Assembly (NCBI RefSeq): GCF_011694815.1
Contig: NZ_CP050177.1
Span: 2,097,001-2,161,000 of the forward strand
Direction of reading: 5' to 3'
Length of the DNA: 64,000 nucleotides
Source of the DNA: Streptomyces liangshanensis
Lineage (GTDB): Bacteria; Actinomycetota; Actinomycetes; Streptomycetales; Streptomycetaceae
Both the position numbers and the translations under genes were made by a program. Under the pieces are notes generated by a model. The model made no database searches, was not told where the DNA came from, and saw only the letters and a list, made by a program, of their open reading frames with translations. Below are positions 53,356 to 62,435 of this stretch, piece after piece. The number at the start of each line of letters is the position of its first letter. Position 1 is the stretch's first letter.

Positions 53356-54145
53356 GCGCCGTCACCCTTCCCCCCGGCCGCCCCGCCCCGCTCCGCGCCC
53401 GCCGCCGTTTCGCCCGCCGCTCCGCGACCGGCCCGTACGCCGCACCAAGCATGATCAACACAGCCCCGAGAACCACCGCGCCCACCAGCACCCGGACCGG
53501 TCCCGCCTGCGACACCCCGCCCGGCAGCGCCGCGAACCCCGCCGGCCGCCCCAGGAAGCCGGGCGACGGCCAGATGACGGCGTCCACCCGCGCGTCCACG
53601 GCCGAACGCGGCACCGAGCCCTGGCCGGGGTCCTCCAGGTGCACCCGCGAGTCCAGCGAGACGTTCCGCTGGTCGCCCAGCAGGAACAGCTGCCCCGCCG
53701 GCACGGTCGCGTCGAAGTCGGCGCCGGACGCCCGCCCGCCGGGCAACCCGGCCGCGTACGGCTCCGCGATCGGCCGGCCGTTGACCGTCAGCCGGCCGCC
53801 CGGGTCGCAGCAGGCGACCTTGTCGCCGCCGACCCCGACGACCCGCTTCACCATCGGCGAGTCACCCCACTGCTTGTCCCGGAAGACCACCACGTCCCCG
53901 CGCCGCACCGCGTCACCCGATATCCGCTGGGCGAGCACCCGGTCCCCGGCCCGCACCGTGGGGGACATGGAGTCGGTCGGCACCGTGTACGGCCGGTACT
54001 CCACGGCCCCCCACACGAACCCGCCGAGGAAGAGCGCACAGCCGACGGCCACGACCAGCCCCGACAGCACGCTGCCGAGGCGGCCGTGGCCGCCGTTCCC
54101 AGGTCCCGTACGTCCTGTTCCGCCCGTACGTCCCGTTCCGCTCAC
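53342..54145 (-). CDS. sipZ: Type I signal peptidase (fourth of the array)
   Basis: A 267-residue membrane protease that cuts signal peptides of exported proteins. One N-terminal membrane segment (about 25-48) and a second near the C-terminus (ALIMLGAAYG). The catalytic Ser is in VPTDSMSPTV, and not the usual PSGSM, and the Lys in PMVKRVVGVGGD. The GTG at 54145 is taken. The N-terminus is a low-complexity Gly/Thr/Arg run. Its stop overlaps the NUDIX gene. The letter is assigned from operon order, not from sequence identity. Confidence 0.82.
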   Translation of the reverse strand: MSGTGRTGGTGRTGPGNGGHGRLGSVLSGLVVAVGCALFLGGFVWGAVEYRPYTVPTDSMSPTVRAGDRVLAQRISGDAVRRGDVVVFRDKQWGDSPMVKRVVGVGGDKVACCDPGGRLTVNGRPIAEPYAAGLPGGRASGADFDATVPAGQLFLLGDQRNVSLDSRVHLEDPGQGSVPRSAVDARVDAVIWPSPGFLGRPAGFAALPGGVSQAGPVRVLVGAVVLGAVLIMLGAAYGPVAERRAKRRRARSGAGRPGGRVTARGGV

Positions 54146-54190
54146 CCGAGCACCCCACCGTTCCGGAAATCGACGATCCGGGACGGCACC

Positions 54191-55345
54191 CTACCCGGCG
54201 GTACCGCCATCGACTCCGGTGCTGTCACCGGCTCCGGTGCTGTCACCGTCTCCAGCGCCACCGGCTCCCGCGCCGCCACCGGGCCCGGTGCTGTGCGCAC
54301 CCGATCCGTCCACCGGGCGCGACGTGAGCCGCTTCCTGCGCCACAGCACCAGCGGCACCGCACCGGCGAGGCCGAGCGCACCCGGAGCCGCGAGCGACGC
54401 CACCGCGCCGGCCGCCTGCGCCGGACCGGCCTTGTCGAAGGTGTCGGGCACCGGCAGCGTCGCCAGCCGGTCGAGCGGCCACGCGACCACCACGGCCCGG
54501 CCGACCACGTCCTTGACCGGGACGAATCCCCGGTCGGCGTTGTCCATGTGGTAGCGCGAGTCCTGCGAGTTCTGGCGGTGGTCGCCCATCACCCAGAGCC
54601 GGTCCTTGGGCACCTTGAACGGGCCGAAGGGCTGGTCGTCGCACGGCGTGTTGCCGGCGAAGATGAAGCCCTTCTCGTCCAGCGGGTGCCCGTTGACGAC
54701 CACCGGGCCGCCCTTCTTGCACTCCACCGTGTCGCCGCCGACCGCGATGACCCGCTTGATCAGGTCCTTCTCCTCCGCGGACGGCATCAGCCCGATGAAG
54801 CTCAGGAACTTCTGCGCGATGTTCGGGTCGGGGACGTCCGTCTCCGGCAGCCAGCCGCCCGGGTCGTGGAAGACGACCACCTCGCCGCGCTCCGGCTCCG
54901 ACCCGAACCACGGGGTCAGCTTGTCCACCAGGACCCGGTCACCCCGCTGGAGGGTGTTCTGCATCGAGTCCGAGGGGATCGAGAACGCCTGGACCAGGAA
55001 CGTCTTGATCACCAGCGCCAGGACCAACGCGATGACGATGAGGAGAGGCAGCTCCTTCCAGAAGGAACGCTGCTTCCTCTGCCCTTCGCCATCACCGTCC
55101 CCGGCACTGTCGACGTCGCCGTCCGAGGGACCGCTGCCCGCGGGACCACCGCCCAGGGGGTCACCGCCCGAGGGCCCGCCACCCAAGGGATCGCTGCCCG
55201 AGGGACCACCGCGCAAAGGATCTCTCCCGGGTTCTGTCGTGCTGTCCGTCGTCACGACCGCGGGCGACTCGGCAAGCTGCCCGTGTCCCTCCTCGGGATC
55301 ATCGTGACCGGAACGTGCGCCGACCGCCACATCCCCCACATCCAC
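54191..55345 (-). CDS. sipY: Type I signal peptidase (third of the array)
   Basis: A 384-residue protease, the longest of the four. Residues 42-71 are three tandem copies of a 10-residue Gly/Pro/Ser unit; the first membrane segment follows (ELPLLIVIALVLALVI). Ser is in IPSDSMQNTL and Lys in DLIKRVIAVGGD; the C-terminus has a second hydrophobic segment and basic tail. The GTG at 55345 is three bases after the sipX stop. A GTG at 55255 could be the real start, which would keep the repeat but remove 30 residues. It probably does most of the general secretion work in this group, as I recall for S. lividans. Confidence 0.83.
   Translation of the reverse strand: MDVGDVAVGARSGHDDPEEGHGQLAESPAVVTTDSTTEPGRDPLRGGPSGSDPLGGGPSGGDPLGGGPAGSGPSDGDVDSAGDGDGEGQRKQRSFWKELPLLIVIALVLALVIKTFLVQAFSIPSDSMQNTLQRGDRVLVDKLTPWFGSEPERGEVVVFHDPGGWLPETDVPDPNIAQKFLSFIGLMPSAEEKDLIKRVIAVGGDTVECKKGGPVVVNGHPLDEKGFIFAGNTPCDDQPFGPFKVPKDRLWVMGDHRQNSQDSRYHMDNADRGFVPVKDVVGRAVVVAWPLDRLATLPVPDTFDKAGPAQAAGAVASLAAPGALGLAGAVPLVLWRRKRLTSRPVDGSGAHSTGPGGGAGAGGAGDGDSTGAGDSTGVDGGTAG
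55133..55222 (-). repeat. Three tandem 30-bp units in sipY
   Basis: Each unit encodes DPLGGGPSGG or a close variant. Frame is kept by any copy change, so only the cytoplasmic linker length would vary. Confidence 0.8.
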
Positions 55346-55348
55346 TCC

Positions 55349-56323
55349 TCACTCCGTGCGATTCACTCCGTGCGGCCGCCTGCCCCGGAAGAGGGGCAGG
55401 CCCACCACTCCCATAACGAGCGGGAGTTCCGCAGGGCTCGGGAGCCGGACCAATCCATGTCGATCCCGCGGGAACACACTATTCGACTCACCTGTGGCCG
55501 ACGGCGGCGCGGGACGCCGGTCCGGGACCTTGCTGAACGGCTCCGAGTCGCCCAGCCGCCGCCAGTGACCGATCGGCCAGGCGATGACCACGGCCCGCCC
55601 CACCACCTCGTCCTCCGAGACCGTGCCCTGGTCCTTCTCGTCGAGGTGGAAGCGGGAATCGGCCGAGTTCTCCCGGTGGTCGCCCATCACGAAGATACGC
55701 CCCGCGGGGACCTTCACCTCGAAGGGGATCTCCGAAGGGGCGTTGTCAGGATGGAGATACGGCTCCTCCAGGGGCACACCGTTGACGGTAATTTTGCGCG
55801 ATGCGTCACAACACTTGACGGTGTCACCCCCGACCCCGATGACCCGCTTGATCAGATCCTGGTCGTCGGCGGACGGCAGCAGCCCGATGAAGGTCAGGCC
55901 TTCCTTGATCTGCTTGACGACGATCGGGGACGTGTCCGGTACGGGCTTCTCGTCCTGGAGCCAGTTCCCCGGGTCCTTGAAGACGACGACGTCGCCGCGC
56001 TCCGGCTGCCAGCCGAACCACGGGGTCAGCTTGTCCACCAGGACCCGGTCGCTGATCCTGATCGTCTGCTCCATCGACCCCGACGGGATCACGAAGGCCT
56101 GCACCAGGAACGTCTTGAGGACCAGCGCGATCAGCAGCGCCACCACGACGAGCACCGGGATCTCGGTCATGGCGGAGCGCCGCCTGCGGTTCTTGACCCG
56201 CCGGGCGAGCCTGCGCCGGTCGGCCCGCCCCGGCAGCGCCCGGCCCATGGTGGGCCGGCTGCCGGTCGGCAGCCGGGTGTCGTGCCCGTGGCTGGCGACG
56301 CGCCCGCGCTTACCCATGGCCAT
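55349..56323 (-). CDS. sipX: Type I signal peptidase (second of the array)
   Basis: A 324-residue protease. Basic N-terminus (ARRVKNRRRRS), then a membrane segment IPVLVVVALLIALVLKTF. Ser is in IPSGSMEQTI and Lys in DLIKRVIGVGGD. The C-terminus has a further hydrophobic segment (ELPLVMGVVGLPLF). The ATG at 56323 is seven bases after GGAGG and overlaps the sipW stop by 14 bases; another ATG at 56317 is possible. Part of the sip operon. Confidence 0.85.
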   Translation of the reverse strand: MAMGKRGRVASHGHDTRLPTGSRPTMGRALPGRADRRRLARRVKNRRRRSAMTEIPVLVVVALLIALVLKTFLVQAFVIPSGSMEQTIRISDRVLVDKLTPWFGWQPERGDVVVFKDPGNWLQDEKPVPDTSPIVVKQIKEGLTFIGLLPSADDQDLIKRVIGVGGDTVKCCDASRKITVNGVPLEEPYLHPDNAPSEIPFEVKVPAGRIFVMGDHRENSADSRFHLDEKDQGTVSEDEVVGRAVVIAWPIGHWRRLGDSEPFSKVPDRRPAPPSATGESNSVFPRDRHGLVRLPSPAELPLVMGVVGLPLFRGRRPHGVNRTE

Positions 56324-57107
56324 CGCCCCGCCTCCCCTGTCCCCCGCCGGGAGCCTGTACGGCACCGGCCGGGCTCCTCACCCCGTCGAAGACGTGCGTG
56401 GGTCTCAGCGCCGACCAGCGGCCCGGCGGAAAGGCGATCCACCTCACCCGTCCCACGACCCGCTCCACCGGCACCACGCCCCCGCCCGGCTCACCGAGGT
56501 GGTCCCGGGAGTCGCGGGAGTTGTCGCGGTGATCACCCATGACCCACAGCGTGTCCTCCGGGACGACGATGTCGAAGGGGACGCGGGACGGGGCGTCACC
56601 GGGATACACGTACGGTTCGTCCACCGCCCGGCCGTTCACCTCGATCCTGCCCCCTCGGTCGCAGCAGACCACGTGGTCGCCTCCCACCCCGATCACCCGC
56701 TTCACGAAGTCGGTCTCGGCCGGCTCGGCGAGCCCGACGGCGGCCGCGGCGCCGCGCAGGAGCCCCGTGACGGGATTCTCCCGGGGCGCCTCCTGGACGA
56801 AGGACCCCGTGCCGTCGAAGACGACGACGTCACCGCGGCGCGGTACGGACCCGGAACGGTACGCCAGCTTGTCGACCAGCACCCGGTCCCCGACCCGGAG
56901 GGTGGGTTCCATGGAGCCGCTCGGGATCAGGAAGGGCTGCGTCACGAAGTGGCTGACCAGCAGGACGACGGTGACACACACCACGGCGAGCACCACCGCC
57001 CCGCGCCAGGACCGGCGGGGGAAACGCGCGGAGCGCGACTCCTCCTCCGGCCCGGTGAGGGGCGGGGAGGAGGAGTCGCGCTCCGTGTGCTGTGCTTCGG
57101 TGTCCAT
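56310..57107 (-). CDS. sipW: Type I signal peptidase (first of the array)
   Basis: A 265-residue protease. A single N-terminal membrane segment (VVLAVVCVTVVLLVS) is evident; unlike its neighbours no clear C-terminal anchor is seen. Ser is in IPSGSMEPTL and Lys in DFVKRVIGVGGD; the Gly-rich tail is disordered. It is 57 bases upstream of the rplS stop in the map, so it could be read from the rplS transcript. Confidence 0.85.
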   Translation of the reverse strand: MDTEAQHTERDSSSPPLTGPEEESRSARFPRRSWRGAVVLAVVCVTVVLLVSHFVTQPFLIPSGSMEPTLRVGDRVLVDKLAYRSGSVPRRGDVVVFDGTGSFVQEAPRENPVTGLLRGAAAAVGLAEPAETDFVKRVIGVGGDHVVCCDRGGRIEVNGRAVDEPYVYPGDAPSRVPFDIVVPEDTLWVMGDHRDNSRDSRDHLGEPGGGVVPVERVVGRVRWIAFPPGRWSALRPTHVFDGVRSPAGAVQAPGGGQGRRGDGHG

Positions 57108-57164
57108 CGGGGCAGGAGCTTATCCGGCGGCCTGACGGACCCGATCGCGACGGTGAGCCGGGGC

Positions 57165-57515
57165 TCAGTTGTCGCGCTTCTCCTTGATCTTCGCCTTCTT
57201 GCCGCGCAGCTCGCGCAGGTAGTAGAGCTTGGCGCGACGGACGTCACCGCGGCTCACGAGCTCGATCTTCTCGAAGATCGGGCTGTGGACCGGGAAGGTC
57301 CGCTCGACGCCGACGGAGAAGGAGACCTTGCGGACCGTGAAGGACTCACGGACGCCGGAGCCCTGACGCCGGATGACCACGCCCTTGAACTGCTGGATAC
57401 GGGAGCGGTTTCCTTCGATGACCCGCACGTGGACGTTCACGGTGTCACCGGCGCGGAACTTGGGGAGGTCGCTGCGGAGCGACGACGCGTCTACGGCGTC
57501 GAGCAAGCTGGTCAT
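57165..57515 (-). CDS. rplS: 50S ribosomal protein L19
   Basis: A 116-residue L19 protein. The family core is intact ([54 protein letters not shown]). The ATG at 57515 is preferred over the open frame to 57548. It ends the rpsP-KH-rimM-trmD-rplS order and precedes the sip genes. Confidence 0.96.
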   Translation of the reverse strand: MTSLLDAVDASSLRSDLPKFRAGDTVNVHVRVIEGNRSRIQQFKGVVIRRQGSGVRESFTVRKVSFSVGVERTFPVHSPIFEKIELVSRGDVRRAKLYYLRELRGKKAKIKEKRDN

Positions 57516-57644
57516 GGGATCTGCTTCCTCACTGATGCCACAGGTCATCAGCGGATGTCGGTACGAGAGTCTGGGGCGCCGTTCTCGTCGGGCGGGCGTC
57601 GTTCCCCCTGTGGCAGGGGCGCACGCCGGACGTACGGCAGCGGC

Positions 57645-58466
57645 CTATTCTTCCACGGCGGGGGGCCTGCGCCAAAATCGGCCGCCGGGCTCGGGGGCCC
57701 AGCCGAGGATGGAGAGGATCTCGCGGTCCTTCTTGTCGAAGGCCGAGGGGTCGCAACGCTCGATCAGGTCGGGGCGGTTGAGAGCGGTACGTTCGAACGC
57801 CTCGTCGCGCCGCCAGCGCGCGATCTTCCCGTGGTGGCCGCTGAGCAGCACGTCCGGGATGCCGCGCCCGCGCCACTCGGGGGGCTTGGTGTAGACGGGC
57901 CCCTCCAGCAGGTCGGCCATCGCGCCGGGCGCGAAGGAGTCGTCGCGGTGCGACTCGGCGTTGCCGAGTACACCGGGCAGCAGCCGGACCACGGCCTCGG
58001 TGATCACCAGCACCGCCGCCTCACCGCCGGCCAGGACGTAGTCGCCGATGGACACCTCGTGGACGGGCACGCGCGTGCGGTACTCGTCGACGACCCGGCG
58101 GTCGATGCCCTCGTACCGGGCCGGTGTGAAGATCAGCCAGGGGCGCTCGGAGAGCGCGACGGCGGTCTCCTGGGTGAAGGGCCGTCCGCTGGGGGTGGGC
58201 ACGACCAGTACGGGGTCGTGGGCGCCCGACTCGTACCCGCTCGCCAGCACGTCGTCCAGGGCGTCGCCCCACGGCTCGGTCTTCATGACCATGCCGGGTC
58301 CGCCGCCGTACGGGGTGTCGTCGACCGTGTTGTGCCGGTCGTACGTCCACTCCCGCAGGTCGTGCACGTGCACGCCGAGGCGCCCGCGCGCGCGGGCCTT
58401 GCCGACCAGCGAGACGTTCAGGGGGTCCAGGTACTCGGGGAAGATCGTGACGACGTCGAGCCGCAT
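57645..58466 (-). CDS. trmD: tRNA (guanine37-N1)-methyltransferase
   Basis: A 273-residue SPOUT enzyme. It starts [16 protein letters not shown] and has the trefoil knot region YVLAGGEAAVLVITEA and GGGPGMVMKTEPWG. It methylates G37 beside the anticodon, which prevents +1 frameshifts. Its ATG shares one base with the rimM stop (TGATG). Confidence 0.95.
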   Translation of the reverse strand: MRLDVVTIFPEYLDPLNVSLVGKARARGRLGVHVHDLREWTYDRHNTVDDTPYGGGPGMVMKTEPWGDALDDVLASGYESGAHDPVLVVPTPSGRPFTQETAVALSERPWLIFTPARYEGIDRRVVDEYRTRVPVHEVSIGDYVLAGGEAAVLVITEAVVRLLPGVLGNAESHRDDSFAPGAMADLLEGPVYTKPPEWRGRGIPDVLLSGHHGKIARWRRDEAFERTALNRPDLIERCDPSAFDKKDREILSILGWAPEPGGRFWRRPPAVEE

Positions 58467-59041
58467 CAGCGCTCGCCCTTGCCGGACGGGTCGGACGCCT
58501 CGGGCAGGTCCGTCTCTTCGAGCTCGTCGATGAGCTCGTCGATCAGACCCGGGGGCGGGTCGATGACGGCCCGCTGCTCCTCCAGGTCGATCTCGGTGAC
58601 GATCTCCTCCACGAAGGGGATCATCACCTCGCTGCCGTCGGGCCGTTCCACGATGAACAGGTCCTGCGACGGCAGGTGCGTGATCTCCGTGATCCGCCCG
58701 ATCTCCGTGCCGTCGGCGAGCACGACGTCGAGATCCATCAGCTGATGGTCGTAGAACTCGTCGGGGTCCTCGGGGAGTTCCTCGGGGTCGACCTCGGCGA
58801 TCAGCAGGATGTTACGGAGCGCCTCGGCGCCCCCGCGGTCGTGGACGCCCTCGAAGCGGAGTAGCAGCCTGCCGCTGTGCACCCGGCCCGTCGCGATGGT
58901 CAGCGGGCCGGCCGAGGCCGGTTCCGTGCCCAGTACGGCGCCGGGCCCGAGCCGCAGTTCGGGCTCGTCCGTACGCACCTCGACGGTGACCTCACCCTTG
59001 ATCCCATGGGCGCGACCGATCCGCGCAACCACCAACTGCAC
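58466..59041 (-). CDS. rimM: 16S rRNA processing protein RimM
   Basis: A 191-residue protein that assists maturation of the 30S head with S19. Begins [20 protein letters not shown] and contains the PRC-barrel part with [12 protein letters not shown]. Start ATG 59041. Coupled to trmD by a one-base overlap. Confidence 0.94.
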   Translation of the reverse strand: MQLVVARIGRAHGIKGEVTVEVRTDEPELRLGPGAVLGTEPASAGPLTIATGRVHSGRLLLRFEGVHDRGGAEALRNILLIAEVDPEELPEDPDEFYDHQLMDLDVVLADGTEIGRITEITHLPSQDLFIVERPDGSEVMIPFVEEIVTEIDLEEQRAVIDPPPGLIDELIDELEETDLPEASDPSGKGER

Positions 59042-59139
59042 TGCTATACGCCCCTTTTACGGTCACACATGGAACAAACGGCAACGAGCCGGGGCGGACC
59101 ATACGGCCCGGCCCCGGCCCGTGCCGGTGTTGAACTCTG

Positions 59140-59379
59140 TCAGCGGACCTGGTCCACGTCGACGAGGTCGACGCGGATGCCGCGGCCGCCGATGGCACCC
59201 ACGACCGTACGCAGCGCGCGGGCGGTCCGGCCGTTACGGCCGATCACCTTGCCGAGGTCGTCGGGGTGGACCCTGACCTCCAGCACGCGGCCGCGGCGCA
59301 GGTTGCGCGAGGCGACCTGCACTTCGTCCGGGTTGTCGACGATGCCCTTCACGAGGTGCTCGAGAGCCTCCTCGAGCAT
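59140..59379 (-). CDS. khpA: KH-domain RNA-binding protein
   Basis: A 79-residue KH protein with the RNA-binding loop GKVIGRNGRTARALR. It pairs with KhpB in other bacteria and binds small RNAs and mRNAs. It starts two bases past the rpsP stop, the usual order rpsP-khpA-rimM. Confidence 0.93.
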   Translation of the reverse strand: MLEEALEHLVKGIVDNPDEVQVASRNLRRGRVLEVRVHPDDLGKVIGRNGRTARALRTVVGAIGGRGIRVDLVDVDQVR

Positions 59380-59381
59380 GC

Positions 59382-59828
59382 TCAGGCCTCGGTGGACTCG
59401 GCGGGCGCCGAGGACTCGGTCCCGGCTTCGTCCGCCTTCTTGTCGGCCTTCTTCGCCTTCGGGGTGATGGCCTCACCCTTGGGCTCGTCGCCGCCGTCCT
59501 TGGTGAGCGCCTCGAAGAGGGCCCGCTTGTCGGCCTTCGGCTCCGGCTGGAGCAGGGGCGCGGGGGCCGGGAGGCCCTTGTGCGCCTGCCAGTCACCGGT
59601 GAGCTTGAGGATCGCGAGGACCGGCTCGGTCGGCTGGGCGCCGACAGACAGCCAGTACCGCGCGCGGTCCGAGTCGACCTCGATGCGCGAGGGGTTCTGG
59701 ACCGGGTGGTAGATGCCGATCTCCTCGATCGCGCGGCCGTCACGGCGGACGCGGGAGTCGGCGACGATGATGCGGTAGTGAGGCGAACGGATCTTGCCCA
59801 GACGCTTCAGCTTGATCTTGACTGCCAC
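59382..59828 (-). CDS. rpsP: 30S ribosomal protein S16
   Basis: A 148-residue S16. The core is the first ~85 residues ([35 protein letters not shown]). The tail is Lys/Glu/Ala-rich. The GTG at 59828 lies nine bases after AGGAGAG. First gene of the khpA-rimM-trmD-rplS group; the leader begins in the gap to 60053. The tail is longer than in E. coli S16, as common in actinobacteria. Confidence 0.95.
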   Translation of the reverse strand: MAVKIKLKRLGKIRSPHYRIIVADSRVRRDGRAIEEIGIYHPVQNPSRIEVDSDRARYWLSVGAQPTEPVLAILKLTGDWQAHKGLPAPAPLLQPEPKADKRALFEALTKDGGDEPKGEAITPKAKKADKKADEAGTESSAPAESTEA

Positions 59829-60021
59829 TGGAGTGGTCTCTCCTGGTCTTGACGTGGTTGGGCGAGGCGGGAGGCCGCGTGGGGTTGCGGTACCCGATCC
59901 GCCCGATGGACGCGTCAGCCGGAGGAGAGAGGGGTCCTGTGCGACTGTCGAGTACAGCTGGCCATTCTGCCACACACCTGCGGTGCGGCATGACGCGGCG
60001 GTGGTCGGGACGCCGGGCCCG

Positions 60022-60045
60022 GCCCACCGGCGTGCGCCGGTGGGC
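60022..60045. terminator. Hairpin terminator after the SprT-like gene
   Basis: GCCCACCGGC (60022-60031) and GCCGGTGGGC (60036-60045) pair perfectly with a 4-base loop GTGC. It lies nine bases after the stop at 60054, and so separates it from rpsP. Confidence 0.85.
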
Positions 60046-60053
60046 ACCGGGGC

Positions 60054-60728
60054 TCAGCTCGCGGCGGCGACCACTTCCGGGATACGGAACGGCTTGCCGC
60101 AGCCACCGCAGACGATGGGCGCCTGGGCCAGGACCGACGGGACCACGCGGACGTTGCGCCCGCAGTCGCAGACCGCCTTGACGCGCACGCCCCCGCCGGA
60201 CGAGCCGTGCCGGGCCGCGGGGCCGCGGAAACTCCGCTTGGTGTCGGCGGCCGTCGCGACCGTGTGCGCCTTGAGGGCCCGTTGCAGGCGCTCCATGGTG
60301 GGGCGGTAACGGCGCTTCGCCTCGGGGCTGAGCGAGACCAGCGAGAAGCCGCTGCTGGGATGCGGCTCCTCGGGGTGGTCGAGGCCCATCTCCTCGGCGA
60401 TCGCCAGGAATCGGCGGTTGTGATAGCGGCCCGCTCGCGAGGTGTCGCGGACACCTCTCGCCGCGGCGATGCCGTGGACCGCTTCGTGAAGCAGTCGTTC
60501 GAATGAGAGCTCCGCGCCGCAGGCGGACGAGGACTCTCCGATCAGGGACTCTGGCGCGGCAAGATCCGGCAGCTCGGGGTGGGACCGCTGAATATCGGCC
60601 CACGCCTGTGCCAGCTCTGCGGCGAGAACAGGTGGTGTCGTGCTCACGTCGTGAATAACGAGCTGGGACGCTCCGGGGTTCCATTCCGGGGCATCCCAAA
60701 TAATTTGCACGTACCCGTCAGTTGCCAT
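60054..60728 (-). CDS. SprT-like zinc metalloprotease candidate with C-terminal zinc ribbon
   Basis: A 224-residue protein. HEAVHG (around residue 81) is a HExxH zinc site, with a later HN and Arg-rich stretch RYHNRRFLAIAEEMG. The C-terminus has CDCG and CGGCG, a zinc ribbon. This layout recalls SprT/Spartan, which cuts DNA-protein crosslinks; similarity is at the motif level only. The ATG at 60728 is taken. It lies between ffh-side genes and rpsP, outside the usual ribosomal order. I have no direct evidence for substrate. Confidence 0.65.
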   Translation of the reverse strand: MATDGYVQIIWDAPEWNPGASQLVIHDVSTTPPVLAAELAQAWADIQRSHPELPDLAAPESLIGESSSACGAELSFERLLHEAVHGIAAARGVRDTSRAGRYHNRRFLAIAEEMGLDHPEEPHPSSGFSLVSLSPEAKRRYRPTMERLQRALKAHTVATAADTKRSFRGPAARHGSSGGGVRVKAVCDCGRNVRVVPSVLAQAPIVCGGCGKPFRIPEVVAAAS

Positions 60729-61354
60729 TGATGCGTCCTGACGAGGGCGGGTGCGTAGATCTGCGGAGAAGTCTCACAGCTCATACCAAGCTGGTACGTA
60801 GCGACTCGTACGCTTCGACGCGTAGACGATCTACGTACGGGGGCGCGGGCGCACAGAAGGCGCGGGCGGGCTGCGGGGCGGGCGCTCGACGGAGCGCGGG
60901 CCACAAGACCGACAGTACCCGCCGCATCGCCGGATTCCGGCACCGGGCCGTCGTGCGGCCGGGGGCGTACGCGCGGGGCGTACGCGGGCGCGGGATCGCG
61001 CCGCCCGTGCGCCACCACCCGTTCGGCCCAGTCCCCGGCGCGGTGCGGGTGAGGCGGTTGTCGGCCAGTTCGCGGACGGGGGGTGGACCCGGGCGCCCCA
61101 AGGGAAATCGGCTGTCCGAGCCGCCGGAACAGGGATGTTCGCCCGGCACCGGCCCGGGCGGCCGGGACGCCCCAGGACGGGAACCGGCCGCACACGCGGG
61201 GGCGTACCAGTGGTTCACCGACGCTTTGCCAATCGCCCACTGGACGCGGGCACGGATGCGGAGTTCCCTGGCATACGGGGGATGTAGACGCGCACGTACA
61301 CGGGGGATGTCATTCGGGGCAATACCGACCTCTCGGCGGATTGGGGCGCTATCC
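60729..61354. other. Intergenic region of 626 bases
   Basis: Between the divergent SprT-like and methyltransferase genes. It holds GTACGTAG and CTACGTAC as an inverted pair (60793-60800 and 60829-60836) and a direct repeat ACGGGGGATGT at 61275-61285 and 61300-61310. Open frames crossing it are Arg/Pro/Gly-rich without family pattern, so I see no gene. Promoters of both genes must lie here. Confidence 0.5.
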
Positions 61355-62227
61355 ATGACACGTACGCTCGTCCAGCACCATACGAACGCGGGGCCGCCCC
61401 CGGCGGTCGCCTCCGACACCTCCGTACGCGCCCGTGACTGGGCCGAGATCCAGGAACGCATGCTGGTGCCGCTGCACGAGGCGGTGTACGAGCGCCTGGA
61501 GGTCCGCGCGGGGACCCGGTTGCTCGGCCTGGGCTGCGGCTCGGGCCTGGCGCTCCTGATGGCGTCGGCGCGGGGCGCGCGGGTCACGGGGGTGGACTCC
61601 GACGACGAGCTGTTGGCGCTGGCCCGGACCCGGCTGGCCGCGGACGCGGAGCTGCCGGGCCGGGCATCCGGGTCCGGCGGGGCGCCCTCCGGGGCGGTGC
61701 TCCCCACGTCCCGGATGAGCGAGGCCGCGCTGCCGGGCGGGGTGCCGTACGACGTGATCACGGCGCTCCAGCCGATCGGCTGCGTGGCGGGCGACGCGAA
61801 GGGGCTCGGACCCGCGCTGGACGCGGCGATACCGCTGGCGGGCCGGGGTACCCCGGTGGTGCTGACGGGCTGGGGCCCGCCGGAGCGCTGTGCGACGGCG
61901 GGGGTCCTGCGGGTCGCGGGCCGGCTCGCCGACCGCCTGCGCAAGGGGGGTTGGCGCCCTGCGTACCGGGACGACCTGGAAGAGGTCGCCGCCCGGGCGG
62001 GACTCAAGCCGGACGGCTCAGGCCGGGTGTCGTGCCCGTTCGGCTACGCGGACACGGAGAGCGCGGTGCGCGGGCTGCTGTCCACGGGGGTGTTCGACGG
62101 GGCGGTGCGGGCGACGGACCGGCGGCAGGTGGAGAAGGAGATCGCGGAGGCCCTGCACCCGTACGTACGCAAGGACGGCACGGTCTGGATGCCGAACGTC
62201 TTCCGCTACCTGATCGCGCGCACGTAA
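61355..62227 (+). CDS. SAM-dependent methyltransferase
   Basis: A 290-residue Rossmann methyltransferase. SAM loop RLLGLGCGSGLALLMAS (about residues 52-68) and an acidic VTGVDSDDE. The substrate part is not one I can assign. The ATG at 61355 lacks a strong ribosome site; two direct repeats 45-80 bases upstream may be regulatory. The S. coelicolor equivalent near ffh is, as I recall, also called methyltransferase. It converges on ffh over repeat island 4. Confidence 0.8.
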   Translation: MTRTLVQHHTNAGPPPAVASDTSVRARDWAEIQERMLVPLHEAVYERLEVRAGTRLLGLGCGSGLALLMASARGARVTGVDSDDELLALARTRLAADAELPGRASGSGGAPSGAVLPTSRMSEAALPGGVPYDVITALQPIGCVAGDAKGLGPALDAAIPLAGRGTPVVLTGWGPPERCATAGVLRVAGRLADRLRKGGWRPAYRDDLEEVAARAGLKPDGSGRVSCPFGYADTESAVRGLLSTGVFDGAVRATDRRQVEKEIAEALHPYVRKDGTVWMPNVFRYLIART

Positions 62228-62249
62228 CCCCGGCGCCGCAACCACCACT

Positions 62250-62422
62250 GTCCTCAATCGCCGGACGGGCTTGGATCTGTCGCCACGTCCGTGTCCGGGC
62301 GCGGGTCACAGATGTCCTCAAACGCCGGACGGGCTGGATTGGCCCGCTGCGACCCGCCGCCTGGGCGGGGGTCGCCGCCGGGGCAAGGCCGGGATCAACA
62401 AGCCCGTCCGGCGATTGAGGAC
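62250..62422. repeat. Composite inverted-repeat island 4
   Basis: Two forward units (62250-62272 and 62314-62335, the second with CAAACG) are followed by a core containing GGCCCGCTGCGACCCG and a hairpin of GCGACCC and GGGTCGC, then one inverted unit (62400-62422). It fills the gap between the convergent methyltransferase and ffh stops. Smallest of the four. Confidence 0.9.
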
Positions 62423-62435
62423 AGTCTTTTCGGGG

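Noticed and set aside
60781..62007. Open frame of 408 residues on the minus strand across the large gap.
   Set aside because: Most of it is antisense to the methyltransferase; low-complexity Arg/Pro/Ser composition, no ribosome site.
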